The notes under the pieces: generated by a model | What the model saw: only the letters and a program-made list of their open reading frames with translations | Told to the model about the DNA's origin: nothing | Databases searched by the model: none | Made by a program: the position numbers and the translations under genes | Shown here: positions 56,901-64,000 of the stretch, one piece after another | Numbering within the stretch: position 1 is the first letter of the stretch | How the letters are laid out: every line of letters begins with the position of its first letter | DNA from: Lepturacanthus savala | Lineage: Eukaryota > Chordata > Actinopteri > Scombriformes > Trichiuridae | Length of the DNA: 64,000 nucleotides | Direction: 5' to 3' | Assembly (NCBI GenBank): GCA_030544235.1 | Contig: CM060466.1 | Location: 4,286,592 to 4,350,591 of the forward strand

Positions 56901-58295
56901 AGTCGACCCACGTCTTCCCCCGCAGAGACGGAGGAGAAGAAAGAAGAAGCGGCGGCGGAACCGAAGGCGGACGAGCAGCGGCAACAACTCCAGAACGTCC
57001 TGAAGTCTCTGGGGTTGAGTCTGGAAGTGGAAGAGATGAACCGACTGTCGGACAGAACCCGGGAGAGGCTGTACGGTAAGAAGCAGGACGGCGGCAGCAG
57101 AGAGGAGCAGCAGGAGAGTCGGCCGAGGGGCTCCCACCGACGTCCCAGCAGGCCCACCTCCTCCTCCTCCTCCTCCTCCTCCTGCTGCTCCTCCTACTCC
57201 CCCTCCAGGCCCACCTCCAGGAGCTCCGGTCCCAGCCCCTCTCGCCTCCCACGCTCCCACGAGGGAGAAGTCTCGGATAAAACCGCTTCTCCTGCTCAGC
57301 GGCAGGCGTCCCCCTCCCCCGACCGTCCTGGTTATTCTGCATATTCAGGTTACAGCGTGGCTCAGTACTCTCAGCACGCCGCCGCCTACCACAGGGACGA
57401 GTCTTACTACTACTGGACACACACTCCCCTCCATCCCAGCGGGTTTCCTTACCCACACAACACCTACAGTCACTTCCCTGGCCCTGCAGCGCCCCCTAAC
57501 CCTCACTACCATCCTAATAAAATCACAGATTTATTAATTAATCCAGACCTGTGTCAGAGCGAAGGTCAGAGCGGATCGTCTTCCGGCCCTCGCTGCCTCC
57601 AGGTCATCGACGCTAAAGACTCGAACAATTACAGCTGGTTAAAGCTGTTCGCTAAGGGCTGTAATAAGATGGGGAATTTCAAAAGTCCAAGTCTTGGATC
57701 CACTCCTTTATCCAAGAAACCAAACCTGTCTCAGAGCGGATCGTCATCCGGTCCTCGCCGCCTCCAGGTCGCCGCCGCTAAAAAGTCAAACAACCAGAGC
57801 GGCTCCAAGCAGCTCACCAAGAAGGGGAAACTCAAAAATCAAACCCAGCTTCAGAGATCCGCTCCTTTATCCACGAATCAGAGCGGCTCGTCTCCTCTCA
57901 TCCGCATCCTCCCGGTCGCCGCTACGACGCAGCAGCCGAACAACCAGGGCGGTTCAACGCAGCCGAAAAAGAAACGTAAAAAAAGGAAAAAGAAGAAAAA
58001 AAACGGTAACGTACAGCCTCAGCAGCCCCAAGCGCCTAGAAAGAAACCGCGAATGGTGAAAACAGCGAGAGACGAAGGTCCTCCGAAACCGCTGGACGGC
58101 GACCTGGACGACGTCCTGGACGGGGAGCTGTGGGAGAAGGAAAAACAGCAGCCGGCGATCACTAATACGAGAGAAATGGTTGGTGTTTACAGCCTCACTG
58201 AGGAGGTTTTATCTCTGTACGTATGGAGGCCGGATCTCTCAGAGACAGATTTAACCTCTATATTTGACCTTTTTCATGTCTGTCTGGGTCAGTGA
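53967..58295 (+). CDS. ZNF318-like protein, copy B (no zinc finger)
   Basis: Coding exons 53967-54434, 54522-54641 and 56628-58295 join in phase 0 to 751 residues. Residues 97-120 (DEEDPELARKRKRLRDIEQQ) resemble the DPEFRELDLARRKREEEEE block I recall in ZNF318. 222-245 reads GFQCFLSLLNKGVDMDLLSR. 317-348 holds NVLKSLGLSLEVEEMNRLSD and RTRERLYGKK, the same signature as copy A. 360-385 is Ser-rich from a TCC tract. The ending motif SGPRCLQVIDAK at about 517 returns at about 570 (SGPRRLQVAAAK) and, weaker, at about 619. 643-656 is a strong Lys-Arg nuclear signal (KKKRKKRKKKKK). The product is likely nuclear; function is unknown. AATAAA at 58434 supports the stop at 58293-58295. Alternative: GT at 58179 (after GAGAAATG) could splice in phase 0 to 59641-59877 and 61062-61115, giving 809 residues. 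Confidence 0.7.
54795..55180. mobile_element. TTAACC-end dispersed element, second copy
   Basis: Starts CTGTGCATTAACCCATTGAA and follows the element at 53384 through ATAGTACACAAC and AAAGAAATAAGAACAAA to GATATGATCAGATTTAAGT. It lies in copy B intron 3. Confidence 0.6.
55868..56200 (+). mobile_element. tRNA-type SINE in copy B intron 3
   Basis: Begins AGCGCTGTTGCCTCACAGC with a B-box-like GGTTCAAGACC. The body carries GTGTGGAGTTTGCATGTTCT and AACACATGCTGAGGTTAATT, and the 3' part ends TGACCCTAATGAGGAATAAG. This is a very common fish repeat. It is almost the same as the copy at 60148-60475, and its flanks differ, so the two are probably separate insertions. Confidence 0.85.
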
Positions 58296-58433
58296 CAGTC
58301 TACGTTGGGTGTTCATGTTGGTTTCTTGTTGTTTAACAGTAGTAATTATTGCTGGAAGGTTAACGACTCCCTGCAGCAGCTTCATAACAACAGAAACAGC
58401 TTATTCTTCTAAAAGAATCTGAATTTTTATGCA

Positions 58434-58439
58434 AATAAA
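58434..58439 (+). terminator. Copy B polyadenylation signal
   Basis: AATAAA 139 bases after the copy B stop, in TTATGCAAATAAAAATAG. Confidence 0.55.
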
Positions 58440-58543
58440 AATAGAAACAACTCAAATTCTCACAGATGGAAAGTGTTGTTGCTGCTTGACACAATGCATT
58501 TATACAGCATGAGTGACTGTGCTTTTGTTTATGTTGTTTATGT

Positions 58544-58545
<2 letters not shown>

Positions 58546-58615
<70 letters not shown>

Positions 58616-58645
58616 TATATAAATATATATATACACACACATATA
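58546..58645. repeat. (GT)n-(TA)n-(CA)n microsatellite
   Basis: Short GT, about 60 bases of TA, then AAATATA variants and a short CA run abutting the Tc1-like foldback. Confidence 0.95.
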
Positions 58646-59163
58646 CAGTCCAGGCCTAAAGTTTGGACACATCTTCTCATTCAATCTTTATTCTCATGAC
58701 TATTTCCATTGTAGATTCTCACTGAAGGCATCAAAACTATGAATAAACATGTTTATGGTGTTATGGACTGAACAAAACAAGGTGAAATAACTGAAAACAT
58801 GTTTTATATTCTAGTTTCTTCCCTTTGATCTGGTTGATAAAGCAAGAAATTCCACTAATTAACCCTGATAAGACACAACTATGATGTGAATACATGAGTG
58901 TGTAAAGCAGTAATCAGAGTAAAGGGAGGTTATCACTTCATAGTTGTGTCTTATCAGGGTTAATTAGTGGGATTTCTTGCTTTATCAACCAGATCAAAGG
59001 TGAATTTAGAAGAAACTAGAATATAAAACATGTTTCCAGTTATTTCACCTTGTTTTGTTAAGTCCATAACACTATAAACATGTGTTCATTCATAGTTTTG
59101 ATGCCTTCAGTGAGAATCTACAATGGAAATAGTCATGAAAATAAAGATTGAATGAGAAGGTGT
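58646..59163. mobile_element. Tc1-like long foldback element
   Basis: The left end CAGTCCAGGCCTAAAGTTTG followed by GACACA is typical of fish Tc1-like ends. Two arms of about 230 bases (58660-58889 and 58933-59163) are near-perfect inverse complements, for example CTGATAAGACACAACTATGA and TCATAGTTGTGTCTTATCAG, around a loop of about 43 bases. The right terminal 15 or so bases are replaced by a GT tract. No transposase. Transcribed, it would form a long hairpin. Confidence 0.9.
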
Positions 59164-59230
59164 GTGTGTGTGTGCGTGCGTGTAAGTGTGTGTGTAAGTG
59201 TGTGTGTGTATGTGTAAGTGTGTGTGTAAG
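59164..59230. repeat. (GT)n microsatellite at the foldback edge
   Basis: GT run with GC and AAGT variants starting exactly where the foldback's right end would read GGTGTGTCC. Confidence 0.9.
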
Positions 59231-59640
59231 TAATGGGTCGACATGTGGTACCAGATAATTTAACTCTTAATAAGGTTTATAAAAATTAAAAACACATGCT
59301 ATTATGTTATGTTATGTTATATTCTAGATGTTAAAATATATTCTTCTTTTTTACACCATTTAACATTTCTTGTCAAAATAAATAACAGAAAATCAAAGAT
59401 ACAGATACAGATGGACTTTTAAATAACAAGGAACCAACATGAACACGATTACAGACCAGATGAACGTGGAATAAAACTGTTTTAATACGTTTTGACTTTC
59501 TCATCTTGCATAATCGCTCTTTCAGGAATTGAGTCATGATTTTATATATATATTATATATATACATATATATTAAAATTCAACGTGTGGCCTCAGAATAT
59601 GAATATGTTTGGATTAGACGTTTCTCACTTGTTGTTCCAG

Positions 59641-59877
59641 GAAACCAGAAAGAGCATACGGTTGTTGATGAAATGTAAAATAGAGGAGGAGAGACGTCAG
59701 GAACCGGCAGCAGGACAGAGCGGAGCTGATGTTGTAGATGTTACTCAGCGACCGGAGGAGGACAGACAGAATCCCACAGGCCTGAGTGAAGAGTCCGAGA
59801 AGAAGCTGGAGGCTCCACAGGCCACAAAACAGGATTCAGGAGCCGAGAAGGAGCCGCAGGAGGAAATGAAGGCAAAG
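59641..59877 (+). pseudogene. Orphan coding-like exon of the ZNF318-like cluster
   Basis: An open stretch of 79 codons lies between the acceptor TTGTTCCAG ending at 59640 and the donor CAAAG|GTGAAG at 59878, with both ends in phase 0. The sequence is acidic and Gln/Lys-rich (KCKIEEERRQEP ... EPQEEMKAK), with no domain I know. It can be read as an extra exon of copy B (splicing from 58178), or as a surviving upstream exon of the decayed A-like copy that follows. Confidence 0.45.
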
Positions 59878-60147
59878 GTGAAGCTTCTTTAGGTTTTATT
59901 TCTGTTTGCAGCATCTCTTAAAGACAGATTTAATAAAAGGAGAGGAATGATTTTGTAATATTTGCTGAAGTTTTGCTCTTTTCTTATGAAGCGCCATGTT
60001 TTTTTTTGTAATTTAAAAACGACTGATGATCGTACATCATCATCCTGCTACAGAAATGTCTAGACATGTGTAAAATGCAAGTCCTAAATATCTAAGTTCA
60101 AGATTCCTTTGAAACACCTGCACCTGATGGACGGGTGAAGGTGTTGC

Positions 60148-60475
60148 CTGTTGCCTCACAGCAAGAAGGTCACAGGTTCAAGACCTCCTTGGTCCTGGGT
60201 CTGGGACCTTTCTGTGTGGAGTTTGCATGTTCTCCCTGTGTCTGTGTGGGTTTTCACCAGGTACTCCAGCTTCCTCCCACAGTCCAAAAACATGCTGAGG
60301 TTAATTGGAGACTCTAAATTGCCCGTAGGTGTGAGTGTGTGAGTGAATGGTGTGTGTGCCCCACGATTAGCTGGAGACCATCTGGGGTGTATCCCTGCCT
60401 CTCGCTGTAACATGCTGGGATTGGCTCCAGCAGACCATGTGACCCTAATGAGGAATAAGCAGGTATAGAAGATGA
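60148..60475 (+). mobile_element. tRNA-type SINE, second near-identical copy
   Basis: CTGTTGCCTCACAGCAAGAA through GGTTCAAGACC to GAGGAATAAGCAGGTATAGA, differing from 55868-56200 at only a handful of positions by eye. A young subfamily in this genome. Confidence 0.85.
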
Positions 60476-61061
60476 GATGAGTTTTCAAGAAATGATATGA
60501 TAAACCCTTGAAAAATGTACGCAACAAGAAAAACAGTTGGGAAACCTTGGCTGATGTTTGGGAGGGATGAGAGGATGATATTAGAAAACTAAACAAGTAA
60601 CAATGCACCTAAACACAACGTTAAGGACTGTGACTGCACCATTACAACCACAAGAGACACTTGGTCACTTTTAAAGGATGGAAAATGGTCACATGAGTGG
60701 TCGATTAACTGCCCGTCTGAAGCTGAGATGTAACATGAACATAACATCCCTGCATATCACTGCATAGTAGTGTAACGTCACTCATAAACCACACGCTAAG
60801 ATGTTAGCGGGTTTAGCTGCTACTTTATTCTCATGCTAACAGGCTACTGTGGCTATAGCCAACGCTGAAATTAAAATAAAAAAGTTTAAGAGTGCTGCCA
60901 TCTTTTCTTCTTCCAGAGAACTACTCTACACATTCTCCAAGAGGCGTTCACTGACCCTCAGGAAATCCCAGCGCTATCTGGGCCTAAAGTCATTTATTTA
61001 TTAAACAAACTTTAACCGCTCACCCTGTGTATTTTAATTGTTTGCTTCTGTTTCCCATCAG

Positions 61062-61560
61062 TCGTGTGTGAACGACGTCACCAGCCAACGTCCTGCTGTT
61101 CCTGTGGAGAAGTGACTCGGACTCCTACAGGAGGATCGACCGCGTTCTTCACCTTCTGTCCAGAGTGAAGTTCTCTGATTAAAGACAAGCAGGTTCCCTC
61201 AGTGGTGGAAAACACGCCAATAACACCTGAACAAGCACAGGCAAACGCAGGATGTTCTGGCTGGATTTAGGATTTGAGGAACTGGGTTAAATGTCCCAAC
61301 GGGTCCAGGTGAGATTATCTGGTAACAAGGACAGCGACCGGGGCCGCCATCGTAAAGGAAACAGAGAACAGTGTTAGTTTCAGCCCTTTAACTCACTGAG
61401 GCTTTATCCAGATAAAATGTCTCCAGAGTCCACGAAGCAAACAAACCCTCTTTTTGTATTTTGTATTTTTAAAATATTAAACAATGCTTGTGAGTCAACG
61501 CTAGAAGCCTTTTACATGAACCACTTTTCTTGACTGTGTTGATGAAATATAAATGGGAAG
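61062..61560 (+). pseudogene. Degraded copy of the copy A last exon and 3' UTR
   Basis: The acceptor TTTCCCATCAG ending at 61061 matches that of copy A (TTTTCCATCAG). The frame reads SCVNDVTSQRPAVPVEK and stops at 61113, against SDYDVSNQPPSVPEEK in A. After a deletion, VENTPITPE parallels ETTPTPE of A. With a frame change, WLDLGFEELG, a stop in place of Gln, then MSQRVQ parallels MDLGFEELGQMSHRIQ. 61390-61560 matches the copy A 3' region at 51600-51780 (TTATCCAGATAAAA, AATATTAAACAAT, ACCACTTTTCTTG). The breaks are described, not repaired. It may still serve as a short terminal exon. Confidence 0.75.
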
Positions 61561-62369
61561 AGCTGCAAAGGCCTTGATATCATAAATAAATTTTCATCTG
61601 ATTAAAAAAATGTATTTTATTTCACAAAAGAAATCTCACTTCAGACCGTAGTATATCGACATTATATCACAATGACCATATACCACAGTCTAAAATGAGC
61701 CTTTGCTTTTATAAAACAGTTACCATGTATGACGATATGAAAAAATACACACAAGTTTAAATTATTCATATTAGTAAATAGTGAAAATGAAAGAATAGAA
61801 TACGAACCATGTGATAAGTTACTCCCAGTCGGACTAACTAGCTTTAAAAATGATAAAAGTTAAAGTAAATTAAACAATATTGAGGCAGTTTTATGTTTAC
61901 AGGCTATGTGTGATTTTAATATAATTCAGTTAATTAGAATTAAAGCTTAATAAAAATGTAGAATATCACAGGTAACATAATTATCATAACATTTACACAG
62001 ATTTACAGAATCCCCACCAACTTGGTTTTCTCTAATTTATAATGTCTATTATTCAGTTGTATTAAAAAAACTATTTAAATGATTAATTTATTATTGTCCC
62101 CTTTTTCTTTTTTTGTTTATTCTATTTATTTAAATTATTTACTATCATTTCTATTTAAAACGTACCTCATGTTACTGTGATAAGTAATAATTTAGTAATA
62201 TTTTTATTTTTATTTAAATAATAAATAACCTATATAAATAAATATTAAACTATACTGGGGTTAGAGAAAACGAATACAGCCAGAGCTGGACCCCCCCAAC
62301 ATGGCCGCCTTTGAGGAACGTCTGTCATACATCCATGACGTCAGCGCGTAGCCTTACGTAGTACGTCCT
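61561..62369. other. Intergenic stretch before the second B-type promoter
   Basis: AT-rich sequence without a gene or clear element. GC content rises at about 62280, where ACATGGCCGCCTTTGAGG and TGACGTCA (62337-62344, a perfect CRE) lie just upstream of the duplicated first exon. Confidence 0.45.
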
Positions 62370-62610
62370 GCACGTCGGTCCTCCGGGCGCCAGGCGGCGC
62401 TGAGCGCGGTTTGCTCCACGTGTTCCGAGCTGTTGTTGTTCCTCATTTCCGGTTTTTTCTGCCGCTGCTGAAGCTTTTTAAACGTCAGGTTTGTTATTTG
62501 ACACAAAAACTCAGACTAATTCCAGTTTAAAGAGGTTTTTTATTCCCGATGTAACGTTACCCGTTAGTAGCTAAACGTACGTGTCACCTATCAAGCTAGG
62601 TTAGCTTCTA
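62370..62610 (+). promoter_or_regulatory. Second B-type promoter / first exon (copy C, continues off window)
   Basis: Parallels 52490-52750: GGTCCTCCGGGCGCCAGGCG, GCGCTGAGCG, the donor-like GTCAGGTTTGTTATTTGACA, ACTCAGACTAATTCCAG, CCGTTAGTAGCTAAACG and CTATCAAGCTAGGTTAGCTT. Weaker similarity continues (GTTGTAGTCGCTAGT against GTTGTAGTCTCTAGT near 53190). No coding exon like MDPHSWENG is found before 64000, so the body of this copy should lie beyond the edge. Confidence 0.65.
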
Positions 62611-62764
62611 AAAACAGCTTTTACACGTCGGTTTGATTAAATCAACATCATAATATTATAAATTCACACATTAGAATTCCGTTTAGGATGAGTTGGTCAC
62701 TTGTTGTAGTCGCTAGTTCTTGTCTTTCCTTAAATTTAAGCTTAACTTGTTTCTCTTTAGGCCT

Positions 62765-62830
62765 TTTTTAAATAAGATAATCCGTTATTTGTCCCACAGT
62801 GGGGAAACTGCATTATCAGTCTACCTCTCT
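62765..62830 (-). mobile_element. LINE 3' tail, reverse orientation
   Basis: AATAAGATAATCCGTTATTT then GTCCCACAGTGGGGAAACTG is the inverse of the tail at 45470-45538. A 5'-truncated fragment. Confidence 0.65.
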
Positions 62831-63489
62831 AAAATGACATACCCAGACTTAGTGCAGCATATCTCCACAACTACAGGGGTTATCTAAATGATCTTGGGTT
62901 TAAAATGAAGCTAACACCTGTGAGATAGTTGAATAAGTGCCAGGATTATATTAAAATGTACAGTGGTAAAGTAAATCCAGCTCGAATAAAGCAAAAAAGT
63001 GAAGAAAAAAAAACTATTTAGCTTGAAAATCATGGTTTAGTAGCCCAATTCATCTATGGAGCAGTAAAGTAAAGTCTTATAATGAATTATACAAACTGTC
63101 AGAATTACAAGGTGTCTAGGTCTAGATGATTTTGGCACATTTTGTTAATATTATCATACAAATACAGAAATCTACAGATTAATTTTTTGTTATATGCTCA
63201 TATTTTTGCTTGGGGTTGAAATGCTGTTTTGTTAATCTAATACTATTTCATATAGACTTGTAGCTGAGTTTCTAATGAACATTTTGGTGTGTTACATGTA
63301 CATATTGATGCTGCTACGCAACAAGAAGGATTAATTATTTATAAAAGAAATAAGGTTAAATAACATTATTCGTTAGCGGTGGATGAAGAACTCAGATACT
63401 TTGAGCAAAACTTACTCAAAGTAAAAGTTTGAAAATGTTCCGTGTGTAAAAGTACAAACACGTTATCAGTAAAATGTACTTGCTGTAAA
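62831..63489. other. Probable intron of copy C, no feature recognised
   Basis: AT-rich sequence without a coding pattern. GTAAAAGTACAAACACG near 63450 resembles generic repeat wording. Confidence 0.4.
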
Positions 63490-64000
63490 AGCACTTAACC
63501 CTTATGTCCTTTTACTTTTCGACACCTGCAGGTGAAAAAAATGTCCAACAAACTGCAGTAAAATCATCATACATATAAAAAATGTTCAGCTTTTTTTTTC
63601 CATTAATTTCTTAAACAGCTTCTTTCCTGCTCAAACCCTCAAACAGTCAATAATGTTCAGGATTTCAACCATTTAAATGCCAGTTATCCTGCATCTATTT
63701 GAATTATTCCATTATTTTTTGCAAAAAAAACTTTAAAAACTTTATTTTATTATTTTTCTTATAATAAATGTAGTCCCAGATACGCCCTCTGGAAAAATAC
63801 TACTATTACTAATACTTCAAATAGATAAAGTGACATTTAAATTATTGAATGTTTGGTAGTTTGTTCTGTAAAATCATCAAACCTCCCAAATATTAAATCA
63901 TTTTCCTGATTTTAGCCCTTTATACAACAGTTAAATGGCATCTATTTGAATTATTTCATTATTTTTTTGCAAGAAAAACACAAGAAAATGAATTATTTTC
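63490..64000. mobile_element. MITE related to 50693-51487, cut by the window edge
   Basis: Starts TTAACCCTTATGTCC at 63496. It shares AACAGTCAATAATGTTCAGG, ATTTCAACCATTTAAATGCC and GCATCTATTTGAATTATT with the element in the copy A 3' region, including the inner inverted parts. Confidence 0.65.

Overview
The window looks like nuclear DNA of a teleost fish, most likely a percomorph-type genome. It has short intron-rich genes, very long AC/GT and AT microsatellites, many short non-autonomous DNA transposons (hAT-, Tc1- and piggyBac-like), a fish tRNA-type SINE and large minisatellites. All genes I can support lie on the + strand. I cannot name the species.

Layout. 1-11.07 kb holds almost no genes. 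A degenerate ~31-bp minisatellite family (1-1.3 kb, 2.7-4.3 kb, 6.0-6.9 kb, 8.6-10.6 kb) is interrupted by a ~160-bp satellite of 11 units (4.35-6.0 kb), and it ends in a perfectly regular 24-bp array of 18 units directly before a GC-rich promoter. 11.1-19.5 kb is sp6, an Sp/KLF zinc-finger factor, with a non-coding first exon, a 7-kb intron and a single coding exon. 19.6-25.4 kb is intergenic, with a foldback element carrying a nested hAT copy and other repeats. 25.4-34.7 kb is cwc25 (9 coding exons, 401 aa), a spliceosomal step-1 factor. 36.0-42.4 kb is psmb3 (6 coding exons, 205 aa), the beta-3 subunit of the 20S proteasome. cwc25 and psmb3 are also near neighbours in mammals (from memory), so the block looks conserved.

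43.7-64 kb is a tandem cluster of genes related to the N-terminal half of ZNF318. Copy A (47.2-50.6 kb, 559 aa) is followed by copy B (about 52.5-58.3 kb, 751 aa). Next comes a degraded copy of A's last exon and 3' end (61.06-61.56 kb), and then a second copy of B's promoter and first exon (62.4 kb). The rest of that last copy should lie beyond the right edge. An A-B pair therefore appears to have been duplicated, with the second A decayed. Neither A nor B shows a zinc finger here.

Most striking points. (1) The intron before psmb3 exon 2 ends in 17 tandem copies of the 3' splice site plus about 20 bases of exon 2, so the true acceptor is the 18th of 18 near-identical sites. (2) The ZNF318-like cluster shows birth and decay of duplicates, and three copies of a C-terminal motif lie inside B. 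(3) The sp6 leader carries a two-codon upstream ORF in a strong start context, and the sp6 coding exon lacks the N-terminal Sp box known from mammalian SP6. (4) The sp6 promoter abuts the 24-bp palindrome-containing array. Boundaries come from splice signals, frame continuity and remembered homologous proteins; nothing was computed or searched.
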